Below, piece by piece: positions 8,183 through 15,699 of a stretch of DNA of 64,000 nucleotides. This DNA comes from Cyanobacteria bacterium OH_PDB_230 (lineage in GTDB: Bacteria; Cyanobacteriota; Vampirovibrionia; Gastranaerophilales; Gastranaerophilaceae), in contig JAEZSO010000001.1 of NCBI GenBank assembly GCA_023421795.1, positions 124,001 to 188,000 of the forward strand, in the 5' to 3' direction. Each line of letters starts with the position of its first letter. Position 1 is the first letter of the stretch. The position numbers were made by a program, and so were the translations under genes. Below the pieces are notes generated by a model. The model ran no database searches, had not been told where the DNA came from, and was given only the letters and a program-made list of their open reading frames with translations.

Positions 8183-8912
8183 TTTTAATACCGTAAATTA
8201 TGTTGGAAAGAGCAACGACAACGGCCGTATCGGCTCTATATATAAGGTTTCCTAAAGTTATTTTAGGTATATTATATTTGTCAAATAATTTGAATTCTTC
8301 TTCTGAAAATCCGCCTTCAGGCCCAATAATAGCGAGGATTGAGTGGTCTTTTTTAACTTTATTTTTTTTGAAAAATTCGTTAAGTGTACAATTAGAGTCC
8401 TTTTCGACAAAAGCTATTATTGTATCAAATTCTTTATTTTCAATTATATCTTTAATTTTTCTAGGTTCAAGGATTTTAGGTATATCTGCCCTTTCACACT
8501 GCTTTACTGACTCTAGCGCTATTTTTTGCCACTTATCTGTTTTTTCTTTTATCAGGTTTTGTTTAACGCTGCAGTTATCTGTGTAAAGAGGTATTATTCC
8601 TTTTGTGCCAAGCTCTGTGGCCTTTTGGATAACGTTAAACTGCGCATCCGGTTTAAGTACGCTTTGAGCCAGATATAATTCTATATCCAGTTTCCTTGAT
8701 GATTTATGCGATTCTATAACTTTAGTATAGATACACTGAGAAGAAATATCCTCGACTTGAGCTATGTATTGAAACTCGTTTTCATCTATCAGGAGAAGCT
8801 TTTCGCCCTTTTTTATCCTTAGAACTTTTGCTATATGATGGTACAATTCTTTGTCTGTAATGTTGATAAAGCCTTTATCCACTGAGTTTGAGCTTATAAT
8901 AAAATGCGGCAT
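8175..8912 (-). CDS. rsmE: 16S rRNA (uracil-1498-N3)-methyltransferase
   Basis: The 245 residues match RsmE: an N-terminal PUA-like part (HIAKVLRIKKGEKLLLID) and a C-terminal SPOUT knot with SVKQCERADIPKI, IIGPEGGFSEEE and LGNLIYRADTAVVVALS, the SAM-binding trefoil loops. It methylates U1498 of 16S rRNA in the assembled 30S subunit. It is upstream of cca with overlapping ends. The first residues MPHFIISS match the usual short N-terminus, so the ATG at 8912 is likely right. Confidence 0.92.
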   Translation of the reverse strand: MPHFIISSNSVDKGFINITDKELYHHIAKVLRIKKGEKLLLIDENEFQYIAQVEDISSQCIYTKVIESHKSSRKLDIELYLAQSVLKPDAQFNVIQKATELGTKGIIPLYTDNCSVKQNLIKEKTDKWQKIALESVKQCERADIPKILEPRKIKDIIENKEFDTIIAFVEKDSNCTLNEFFKKNKVKKDHSILAIIGPEGGFSEEEFKLFDKYNIPKITLGNLIYRADTAVVVALSNIIYGIKNE

Positions 8913-8933
8913 TTTTATTTATTTCTACTCCTT

Positions 8934-8962
8934 TTGGAGGATATTTCATACTTTAGTATAAT
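8934..8962 (+). promoter_or_regulatory. Possible sigma70-type promoter upstream of flagellin
   Basis: TTGGAG, 17 bases, TATAAT reads rightward. It lies about 70 bases before the sigma28-like site and could give basal flagellin transcription. The surrounding ATACTTTAGTAT is an inverted repeat. Support is by eye only. Confidence 0.3.
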
Positions 8963-9030
8963 ACACCTAAGTTCTTTATAGGGCAAGATTTTTAGCTATT
9001 TTTTTATTTCTGATTAGATAAAACCTAAAC

Positions 9031-9057
9031 TAAAGTATGAGAAAAACATTTCGATAA
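9031..9057 (+). promoter_or_regulatory. Sigma28 (FliA)-type flagellar promoter
   Basis: TAAAGTAT, 11 bases, TTCGATAA matches the enterobacterial FliA consensus TAAAGTTT-N11-GCCGATAA at 13 of 16 positions with exact spacing. It ends 30 bases before the flagellin ATG, with GAGAAGGAGAG as ribosome site between. Position and match make it the likely main flagellin promoter. Confidence 0.75.
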
Positions 9058-9087
9058 CGAGAGTGTGATAAGAGAAGGAGAGAAAAA

Positions 9088-9984
9088 ATGGCAATCACGG
9101 TTAACTCAAACATCTCGGCATTAATTGCCCAGAACAACTTAATTAACAACAACAATGGTCTAAACCATGTGTTGCAACAGTTATCAACAGGTTTACGTAT
9201 CAACAGCGCGAAAGATGACGCAGCAGGCTTAGCAATCTCTGTAGGTATGACAAACCAAATCAAAGGTAACACCAAAGCTTCAGAAAACATCCAAGACGGT
9301 TTGAACTTGATGGCGACAGCAGAAGGCGGTATGAACATCGTTACAAACCACTTAACAAGGATCAGAGAGCTATGTATTCAGGCAGCTAACGAAATCTATA
9401 ACACTCAAAACAAAATATCAACTTTGAACGAGATTAAGCAAAGGGTAAGTGATATAGATATCCAAGCACAAGCATTCAACTTCAACAATATTCCTTTATT
9501 GGATGGAACAAGAACTTCACTAAGATTACAATTCGGTGCAGGAACTGATCCGGCATTAAACTCACTAGATATCGGTTCTACACTTACGAATATGAGAATA
9601 ACAACAACTGGTCTGAATGTTGAACTAAAAGTTACAACAGGTGCTGTGGATGCTGCAATGTCAGCTGCTGGCTTCTCTTCAGTATCAGATTGGGGCCCGG
9701 ATGAAATAATGAACTACATGAAAAAAATCGACATAGCGTTAGATAAAATTACAACAGACAGATCATTATTAGGGGCTTATTCTAACAGACTTCAAGCTAA
9801 CTATGATGCATTGATAGAATCTAACCAATATATTGAACAATCAAAATCAAGAGTATTAGATGTAGATATGGCAAGAGCTAGTACAGAGATGGTTAAATAC
9901 CAAATCTTGCAACAATCAACAACATCTGTATTAAGTCAAGCAAACAGTGTACCTCAATTAGCATTATCACTGCTAAGAGGATAA
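9088..9984 (+). CDS. fliC: Flagellin, short form (D0/D1 only)
   Basis: The 298-residue protein has the conserved flagellin ends. The N-terminus is MAITVNSNISALIAQNNL, then LSTGLRINSAKDDAAGLAIS. The C-terminus has RASTEMVKYQILQQSTTSVLSQAN and ends LALSLLRG. The middle is short, so the exposed D2/D3 domains are missing or minimal, as in many small flagellins. It polymerises into the flagellar filament after export by the flagellar type III apparatus. A strong AAGGAG site, a sigma28-like promoter and a GC-rich terminator indicate a highly expressed single-gene transcript. No other flagellar gene is in the window. Confidence 0.95.
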   Translation: MAITVNSNISALIAQNNLINNNNGLNHVLQQLSTGLRINSAKDDAAGLAISVGMTNQIKGNTKASENIQDGLNLMATAEGGMNIVTNHLTRIRELCIQAANEIYNTQNKISTLNEIKQRVSDIDIQAQAFNFNNIPLLDGTRTSLRLQFGAGTDPALNSLDIGSTLTNMRITTTGLNVELKVTTGAVDAAMSAAGFSSVSDWGPDEIMNYMKKIDIALDKITTDRSLLGAYSNRLQANYDALIESNQYIEQSKSRVLDVDMARASTEMVKYQILQQSTTSVLSQANSVPQLALSLLRG

Positions 9985-10012
9985 TAAGCAGACTCTTCCA
10001 TCAATCTCTCCG

Positions 10013-10044
10013 CGCCGGTTTTAGTAAAAAACCGGCGTTCTCTC
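10013..10044 (+). terminator. Rho-independent terminator of flagellin gene
   Basis: A 10-base-pair stem, CGCCGGTTTT with AAAACCGGCG, closes a small loop and is followed by TTCTCTCATTT. It starts 29 bases after the flagellin stop. Confidence 0.8.
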
Positions 10045-10129
10045 ATTTAAGAGATATTTTTTGTTGGTTTTCATTATCAATCCGATTTCAAAAACTTTAC
10101 TTTTAAGATTGAAAGACTATTATTTTTTT

Positions 10130-11527
10130 ATGCAAGTTGTTAAGATTGATACAATAAAAAAAGCCGTCTATGAACTCTGTTATAACGCCAATACAAAACT
10201 AAGCGGCAGAGTTTATTCCAAAATATTGAATGCTTATCAATCTGAACAGGATGAAAATTTGAAACTGATTTTTGCTTCGATAATTGAGAACGCCAAAATC
10301 GCAAATCAAACAAAAAGGCCTTTATGTCAAGATACAGGCCAGGTTCTGGTGTTTTTATCTGTAGGTCAGGATGTTCACATAACAGGCGCTGACTTGAATG
10401 ATTCTGTTAATCAAGCAGTAAAGGACTGTTATATAGAGAATTATTTCAGAAAATCAGTTGTTTATGATGCTTTTCTATCGAGAAAAAACACAAATACCAA
10501 TACGCCGATTATTATTTATACGGAAATTGTACCCGGAGAAGAGGTAAAAATCGATGTTTTGATAAAAGGTGCGGGTTCAGAAAACAAATCAAAAGCCCAA
10601 ATGATGCTGCCGACTTCATCACGTGAGGAGATAAAAGAATATATCGCAAAAAGCGTTATAGAATCCGGAACCAGTTCTTGTCCTCCTTTATTTATAGGTG
10701 TAGGAATAGGGGGGACTTTTGACAAATCAGCCTTGCTGGCTAAAAAGGCACTTTTGCTCGAAAAGCCTTTAAATGATGAGTTAGAGCTGTTTTCTCAAGA
10801 GATTAAAGACTATATAAACCTGAATTCTCCTAAAGAATTCAATAATAACTATGTTTTAGACCTTAATATTTTGACTTCGCCCACTCACATAGCTTGTTTA
10901 CCCGTTTCAGTATGCATAAACTGCCATTCATCAAGAGAAGCCGGCTGTAAAATACTGGGGGATAAAATCGAATATTTGTCTGATGAATACGATTTTTTAG
11001 ATTCAGACGAGAGTCTGTTTTCAGGCATCAAAGAAGTAAATGTTTCAGATTCTGAAAAAATCAGGAACCTAAAAGAAGGTGAACAGGTCTTGTTAACAGG
11101 AGAAATCTTTGTTGCAAGGGATGAAGCTCATGCAAGAATAATTGATTTGATTAAAAACAACGAAAAATTGCCTTTTGAAATCAAAGACAAAATAATCTTA
11201 TACGCAGGCCCCTGCCCTTCCAAACCTGGTGAAATAATTGGCCCGATAGGTCCTACAACTTCTTCCAGAATGGATAAATTCGCTCCCTTTCTGTATGACA
11301 GAGGCTTGCTTGCTACAATAGGCAAAGGTGAAAGAAATCAAGAAGTTGCTGAAGCCATAAAAAAGAACAACGCCGTCTACTTTGTTGCAATCGGCGGAGT
11401 TGCAAGTTTATTGTCTTCCAGAATCAAAAAGTCCGAAATAATCGCGTTTGAAGAGCTAGGTGCAGAAGCGATATACAAAATCCAGGCAGATAAACTGCCG
11501 GTAATGGTGAATATTTCTTCAAATTAA
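10130..11527 (+). CDS. Class I (iron-sulfur) fumarate hydratase, alpha and beta parts fused
   Basis: From ATG 10130 the protein has 465 residues and begins MQVVKIDTIKKAVYELC, as in the alpha domain of class I fumarase or tartrate dehydratase. Visible motifs are RPLCQDTGQ, FIGVGIGGTFDKSALLAKKALL and VCINCHSSRE in the alpha part. The beta part has LLTGEIFVARDEAHARI, YAGPCPSKPGEIIGPIGPTT and SRMDKFAP. It interconverts fumarate and malate using an oxygen-sensitive [4Fe-4S] cluster. A TTG at 10061 would add 23 residues but these are hydrophobic and unlike the family. Its stop overlaps that of the convergent HD-domain gene. L-tartrate dehydratase activity is the alternative. Confidence 0.9.
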   Translation: MQVVKIDTIKKAVYELCYNANTKLSGRVYSKILNAYQSEQDENLKLIFASIIENAKIANQTKRPLCQDTGQVLVFLSVGQDVHITGADLNDSVNQAVKDCYIENYFRKSVVYDAFLSRKNTNTNTPIIIYTEIVPGEEVKIDVLIKGAGSENKSKAQMMLPTSSREEIKEYIAKSVIESGTSSCPPLFIGVGIGGTFDKSALLAKKALLLEKPLNDELELFSQEIKDYINLNSPKEFNNNYVLDLNILTSPTHIACLPVSVCINCHSSREAGCKILGDKIEYLSDEYDFLDSDESLFSGIKEVNVSDSEKIRNLKEGEQVLLTGEIFVARDEAHARIIDLIKNNEKLPFEIKDKIILYAGPCPSKPGEIIGPIGPTTSSRMDKFAPFLYDRGLLATIGKGERNQEVAEAIKKNNAVYFVAIGGVASLLSSRIKKSEIIAFEELGAEAIYKIQADKLPVMVNISSN

Positions 11528-12348
11528 ACCAATGTTAAATCCGGGATTTTTACATGTTCAGTTAGGGCTTCAATGATTTGAGGATCGACCTGACCCATTT
11601 CTGAATATTTTCTTAGGATATTCAATGACTGTTCCTGGGAAAGAGTTTGTTTATAGGAGCGTTCTGTTCTTAGGGCTGAATAAATATCCGCAACAGAAAC
11701 AATCTGAGTTTTTAAGTCGGGGTTTTTATTTAATGGCTTATGGTGATTTTTCACTATTTCTAAAACTTCAGGACTTAAATTTGTGGTTTTTAAAAGTTCG
11801 TAGCCTAATGTTGAATGTAAATCAACAATTTTCTTTTCTTCTGCTGTAAGTTTGCCCTTTTTGTTTAGAAGCTCAGCAGGAATTAATATTTTACCGAAAT
11901 CATGGAATAGTGCACCTCTACATATAGTGTCTTTTTCGGCCTGAGACAGATTCATTTCTGAGGCTATTCCTCTCGCAAAACTTTCTGTAGAATACAGATG
12001 CTCCTTTTTAATATCTTTTACGTTATCTAAATTTATTGTCAAAGGAACGTTGTGTTTCTTCAATATATTCATAATATTGGGATTGTTTTCAATCATTTTT
12101 GTAACGGCGTTTTCGCTTAAATAAGCGTCTAAAAGTACATTTGGCGCAACTTTTTCGAGCAGCTTTTGATAAAGCCTGTCCATTTGGTTGTATGGTGTTA
12201 AAACAACAGGGGGTTTACGGAACGAATCCGGGGCTAGCGGATTAGTCTTGTACGGCCCTTTAGGAGATTGAACCCTAATTCCAGCACCAATACTATTATT
12301 TTCTTGGACGTTTGGAAACGCCATCGTTGTGTCGATGTTGATACCCAA
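11524..12348 (-). CDS. HD-GYP-like phosphohydrolase with degenerate GYP motif
   Basis: The 274-residue protein has an HD domain with H149-D150 (LFHDFGKILIP), H178 (DLHSTLGYELL), H202-H203 and D221 (VADIYSALRTERSYK), in the order of HD-GYP proteins that break down c-di-GMP. The usual HHExxDGxGYP segment is shortened to HHKPLNKNP, so GYP is lost and activity may differ. The first 110 residues are unrecognised and proline-rich. A TTG start at 12348 is chosen because AGGTAAGG lies just upstream; ATG at 12324 is possible. It is the last gene of the minus-strand operon beginning at 15179. A diguanylate cyclase is encoded elsewhere in the window. Confidence 0.7.
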   Translation of the reverse strand: MGINIDTTMAFPNVQENNSIGAGIRVQSPKGPYKTNPLAPDSFRKPPVVLTPYNQMDRLYQKLLEKVAPNVLLDAYLSENAVTKMIENNPNIMNILKKHNVPLTINLDNVKDIKKEHLYSTESFARGIASEMNLSQAEKDTICRGALFHDFGKILIPAELLNKKGKLTAEEKKIVDLHSTLGYELLKTTNLSPEVLEIVKNHHKPLNKNPDLKTQIVSVADIYSALRTERSYKQTLSQEQSLNILRKYSEMGQVDPQIIEALTEHVKIPDLTLV

Positions 12349-12415
12349 TTACCTTACCTAAATAAACTATATACCTTCACATGTATATAAAGGTTTTATT
12401 TTCAGAAAAATTTAT

Positions 12416-12991
12416 CTATTTTTTAGCTTGTGAAACATTTTGTAACATGTTTGTGCTCTTTTTAAAAGGTGAGGCAAGCGAGGAGTTTTCAATCGGTTTC
12501 TCTACAGGGTTTGATTGGGTTGAGTACGTATTTACGGCGGATTTTGATCTTAAATATTCAAGCATAGCGCCGCCTATTTCCTCGGTGGGATCAAAGTAAG
12601 GGCTGTTTGGATAGAATGTTTGCCTTAGCATCATTTTCATCAAAGGACCAAAAGCGTCCGGGACTTGAGTCTTTCTGTATATTCCGGCTAAAAGAACCTG
12701 AATGTTCGGAGACTGAGTATCGTTAAACCTGGCAATTACAGGATATAACTTGTCGATGCCTTGAACTCCGGCATCAATCATCCTGTCTAAAACATATAAC
12801 CCTTCAGTTATTTGCTTTTCATCTTGCACGACGCTTAAAAAATTTGAAACATAAGGAAGCGCCTCTTCTCTTTTGTTGACTAAATCTTGCACCAAAGTGC
12901 TATTAAAAACGCAATAATTTCTGCTGGCATCCGGCATGGATGTCCTTTGTCCGAGTTGATTTACAAGGCTATAGGTAGGAGATATCTGCAT
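12416..12991 (-). CDS. Hypothetical protein, possibly helical-repeat
   Basis: The 191-residue protein is not recognised. It has no signal peptide or membrane segment. Residues 30-130 look like consecutive short helices (VQDLVNKREEALPYVSNFL, ITEGLYVLDRMIDAG, PNIQVLLAGIYRKTQVPDA) with a spacing that suggests HEAT-like repeats. The C-terminal 40 residues are low-complexity and rich in Ser, Asn and Lys. It follows the 506-residue gene by 11 bases and precedes the HD-GYP-like gene by 67 bases, so it is third in the operon headed by the cobalamin-like leader. Confidence 0.6.
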   Translation of the reverse strand: MQISPTYSLVNQLGQRTSMPDASRNYCVFNSTLVQDLVNKREEALPYVSNFLSVVQDEKQITEGLYVLDRMIDAGVQGIDKLYPVIARFNDTQSPNIQVLLAGIYRKTQVPDAFGPLMKMMLRQTFYPNSPYFDPTEEIGGAMLEYLRSKSAVNTYSTQSNPVEKPIENSSLASPFKKSTNMLQNVSQAKK

Positions 12992-13002
12992 TTTGATTTG
13001 CC

Positions 13003-14523
13003 CTATGAGTACACGTATGGAGCGCCATTTTTGATTTCAAGAAGAATATTGTCTGCCATGTTTTTCAATTCTTCTTCGGTTGTATTGTCATTTAATCTTT
13101 TGTTAAATTCGTCCAATAAAGGGTTAATAGCGCTTTTTTTCTTCGATTCAAAGTTTTTTAATTCAACGTCAATAAGTCTTTTTTGAAGGCTCAATTCCGT
13201 GTTTGAATTTTCTTTAGATACAGCTATGGTTTTTAAAGCATCCACGCATTGTTTCGCTATATAACCTGTTGCGCTTATACTTGCAGAGGCAAGGAACAGG
13301 TATTTCATAAAGGTGTTTTCGGGATGCATAATCCAGTTGTATAAATGCCCTCTGTCTTCATCAAGATAGCAGTAATACTGGATTTTTTTAGGGATTCCGC
13401 CAAGAGCTACAGGTGCATCAGAAAATATTTTTTTGACTGATTCTTGTGTATTATCCGTGATTCTTTTTATGTCTTCTTCAGAAACATTCATTTTTGACAA
13501 TGTTTCTTTTATGTATTTTGGGGTCGCCAATATGGTTTCAAATAGCCCTTCTATTTTTTCTAAATCTTTTGGGTTTTTGTTTTCCGCAACTTTATCAATA
13601 AACAATTTAGTGTTTTCTGCAAAATCCAATTTATATTTGTTTGCCAAATCGGATGTTTTTTTCAGGTTTTTAAAGGTTATTTTCCCTATAAGTATTCCGC
13701 TAACGGCCGTTGCGGCTAAGAGTATTCCATATAGAAGATTATTATTTTTTTCTATGGAAGAATCTTTCTCTTTTTTACCGCAGAAATTACTTATACTTTT
13801 GAAAGTATTTGACATTTTGTGTATAGGATGTGAAGTCTGAGTATTTTTGTTAAAAAGCTTGTCAAAATACTGAGCAGTTTCACCAAGTATGTTTCTTTCA
13901 ATCTGAAGCTTACCGGAGAACACTTTGGTTTCGGTTTCTATTAAATTTTCTTGTAAATCTCTTTGAATGTCTGATTCTTGTTTTTTGACCCAAATTTCTT
14001 TTGCTCCATCAACGAAGTTTTTTGAAATTAATGTGATGCCGCTCATCGCGAAGACACCTAGAGCACCCATTACTGTTTTGAAGTTTGGATTTCTAAGCAT
14101 CATATAAGTTGCAAATTGTGGCTCTTGCCTGATATTCATATTTAAAGCCAGGTCCGGCAGTTGTTCCCAGGGTTTTGCTTTTAATATTGTCTTGGCGCTT
14201 GATCTTAATATGGCACTTAAACCCGCGGTTACCCCAAACAAAGAAATTGTCCCGATAGCCAAAGGGGTCAAAGCTTTTTTTATATCAAATGATTTCACAG
14301 GTTCATTGCTTGTGCCGATGGTTGAATTGACTTCTTTCGGGGTTGTGATTATAAGGCTGGAGTTGGGACTATAATTGTTGTCTTCCCTTGATTTGGTTAA
14401 AAGCACACCTTGAAGAGTAGGTGACACCAGCTTGCGATCTTTTTTCGAGTCCACCTTGCACTTTCCATCTCTCTGAGATGTGTAACATGTTTCTTGAGAT
14501 TTAATTTTTGGGATGTTATTCAT
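13003..14523 (-). CDS. Orphan multi-pass membrane protein
   Basis: The 506-residue protein is not recognised. The first 85 residues are polar and disordered (Ser, Lys, Asn-rich). Four hydrophobic segments follow near residues 88-108 (ALTPLAIGTISLFGVTAGL), 146-168 (TVMGALGVFAMSGITLI), 268-288 (LLYGILLAATAVSGILIG) and 412-432 (FMKYLFLASASISATGYIA), with long charged and coiled-coil-like loops between. The last 60 residues are helical and charged. It lies 17 bases after the gene at 14541 and is second in the operon. Architecture resembles the orphan at 39963 but I see no clear sequence similarity. A host-directed or envelope role is only speculation. Confidence 0.65.
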   Translation of the reverse strand: MNNIPKIKSQETCYTSQRDGKCKVDSKKDRKLVSPTLQGVLLTKSREDNNYSPNSSLIITTPKEVNSTIGTSNEPVKSFDIKKALTPLAIGTISLFGVTAGLSAILRSSAKTILKAKPWEQLPDLALNMNIRQEPQFATYMMLRNPNFKTVMGALGVFAMSGITLISKNFVDGAKEIWVKKQESDIQRDLQENLIETETKVFSGKLQIERNILGETAQYFDKLFNKNTQTSHPIHKMSNTFKSISNFCGKKEKDSSIEKNNNLLYGILLAATAVSGILIGKITFKNLKKTSDLANKYKLDFAENTKLFIDKVAENKNPKDLEKIEGLFETILATPKYIKETLSKMNVSEEDIKRITDNTQESVKKIFSDAPVALGGIPKKIQYYCYLDEDRGHLYNWIMHPENTFMKYLFLASASISATGYIAKQCVDALKTIAVSKENSNTELSLQKRLIDVELKNFESKKKSAINPLLDEFNKRLNDNTTEEELKNMADNILLEIKNGAPYVYS

Positions 14524-14540
14524 TTTTATTCTTTAAGTTA

Positions 14541-15179
14541 TTAATCTTTTTTGCTTGAAAAAACCGTGAAGAAATCCTCTGCTTCTATTTCTTCCTGTTC
14601 ATCCATTCCTTGAATGCCTAAAAAACCAAAAAGTTTTTTTGTTGCTTTTTTAACAAAGTCTGACATTTTTTTGTTTACAAAATTTTTCACTTCTCCAAAA
14701 AAGGCGGTTAGCTTTTCACTAACTTGTTGAAGGGTCGATCTGATATTTTCTGCGAAATTTTGAATTGCTTGCACCAGTTTAGGAATTTTTGCAGCTATAT
14801 TTAATAAAGGAGTTAAGATTATTTGATTTAAAAATTCTACAGCTTTTGCAAGTGGTGCCGGCATGGAATTTTTTATTGCCGATATAATTTGTTGAACATT
14901 ATTTATATAATTTGAAATATTTCTTTGAAGCTGCTGCGCTAAATCCACATTGTGTAGAGGCGAGTTAAGATTAGCCTCCATCCTTGCTTTCGATTGTTTT
15001 AAAAGCATGCCTTCAGCGAAACATTGAGACCAGGTCATCTCTCCCGGCATTCTTGTTTTCTCTTGGGTTTTGCTTCCTCCTCCGCCCCCGGAACCGTTAC
15101 AAATAGGACACGCTCCAATTGGCATGCCGTGAGGACATGTTCCTATTCTCGTATTGATACCTGTCAACTGCTGAGTCAT
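14541..15179 (-). CDS. Orphan protein with CPHG...CPIC zinc-like motif, first gene of leader-controlled operon
   Basis: The protein has 212 residues from ATG 15179, where AAGGA lies six bases upstream; a TTG at 15212 would overlap the leader RNA and is rejected. Near the N-terminus is CPHGMPIGACPIC, a CxHx6-CxxC pattern suited to zinc or iron, followed by GSGGGGGS. The middle and C-terminus are amphipathic helices (LAKAVEFLNQIILTPLLNIA, LQQVSEKLTAFFGEVKNFV) with a short acidic tail. No enzyme domain is recognised. The gene is directly downstream of a cobalamin-riboswitch-like leader. Role in B12 biology is suggested only by that leader. Confidence 0.65.
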   Translation of the reverse strand: MTQQLTGINTRIGTCPHGMPIGACPICNGSGGGGGSKTQEKTRMPGEMTWSQCFAEGMLLKQSKARMEANLNSPLHNVDLAQQLQRNISNYINNVQQIISAIKNSMPAPLAKAVEFLNQIILTPLLNIAAKIPKLVQAIQNFAENIRSTLQQVSEKLTAFFGEVKNFVNKKMSDFVKKATKKLFGFLGIQGMDEQEEIEAEDFFTVFSSKKD

Positions 15180-15184
15180 TAAAA

Positions 15185-15375
15185 ATCCTTGTTTTGCACT
15201 GAGTCGGGCCAAACAAAGAAACTCTAAACTTTATTACGGGTTGTTTTAACTGGATTATCCGCATGTTAAAAACAAGTTCAAGAGTTTTCCGACTTTACGG
15301 CTGCGGCCCAGTTAGGGGATTCCACCCTATTTCCTCATTAAGTTAATAATCTCACAGAACTGTAGGCTATGCAAT
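15185..15375 (-). ncRNA. Cobalamin riboswitch-like leader
   Basis: On the minus strand the leader contains GAGGAA at 15336-15331, followed by a hairpin TAGGG/CCCTA (15329-15313) whose loop and 3' arm read GTGGAATCCCC, then ACTGGGCCGCAGCCGTAA at 15312-15295. This order and wording matches the cobalamin family core GGAA...GGTGnnAnTCC...CnGnCCCGCnnCnGTnA, and parallels the E. coli btuB leader (TTAAT-GGGAA, CGCGCAGCGGTAA). Near the start codon, GGCCC (15210-15206) can pair with GGGCC (15309-15305), a plausible L5-L13 kissing contact 16 bases from the AAGGA ribosome site, so translation control is likely. The canonical 3' B12 box is not clearly seen. FMN-type elements share some wording and are the main alternative. 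Confidence 0.6.
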
Positions 15376-15449
15376 AAAAAAAAGAAAAAATTTTACATAA
15401 ATAGAAATATTTCCTTAAATTATGTCATATCGCAGAAAAATATTGCAAT

Positions 15450-15476
15450 AAAAAAGAGGCTTGATGCCTCTTTTTA
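15450..15476 (-). terminator. Terminator after tRNA-Lys
   Basis: The 10-base arms AAAAAGAGGC and GCCTCTTTTT enclose TTGAT, directly after the tRNA 3' end on the minus strand. T runs on both sides make it potentially bidirectional. Confidence 0.8.
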
Positions 15477-15478
15477 AA

Positions 15479-15554
15479 TGGTGCGCCACCCGCGATTCGA
15501 ACGCGGGACCTATCCCTTAAAAGGGGAGTGCTCTACCAACTGAGCTAGTGGCGC
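15479..15554 (-). tRNA. tRNA-Lys (anticodon UUU), CCA encoded
   Basis: The minus strand gives a 76-base cloverleaf. The acceptor stem is GCGCCAC with GTGGCGC, the D-loop AGCTCAGTTGGTAGAGC, the anticodon loop CTTTTAA with anticodon TTT on a CTCCC/GGGAT-type stem, the T-arm GCGGGTTCGAA-like, the discriminator A and the genomic CCA at 15481-15479. It is followed at once by a terminator and lies between purA and the riboswitch-like leader. Confidence 0.96.
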
Positions 15555-15650
15555 TTACCACGTTCTTGTGTATATTATTAAATTACCAAGAACATACTTG
15601 TTCGTCAATTACTTTTTTAAAAAAACTTTCTATATGAGGCTTATACAAAT

Positions 15651-15676
15651 AAAAATGCCTCTTTTTAGAGGCATTT
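15651..15676 (-). terminator. Terminator of purA
   Basis: AAATGCCTC and GAGGCATTT form a nine-base-pair stem with loop TTTTTA, with a T-rich tail on the minus strand, 24 bases after the purA stop. Confidence 0.75.
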
Positions 15677-15699
15677 CGGTTAATTATTATGTATATTTG

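Noticed and set aside
15213..15355. TTG start at 15212 for the CPHG protein
   Set aside because: It would overlap the leader RNA; AAGGA lies at correct spacing before ATG 15179.
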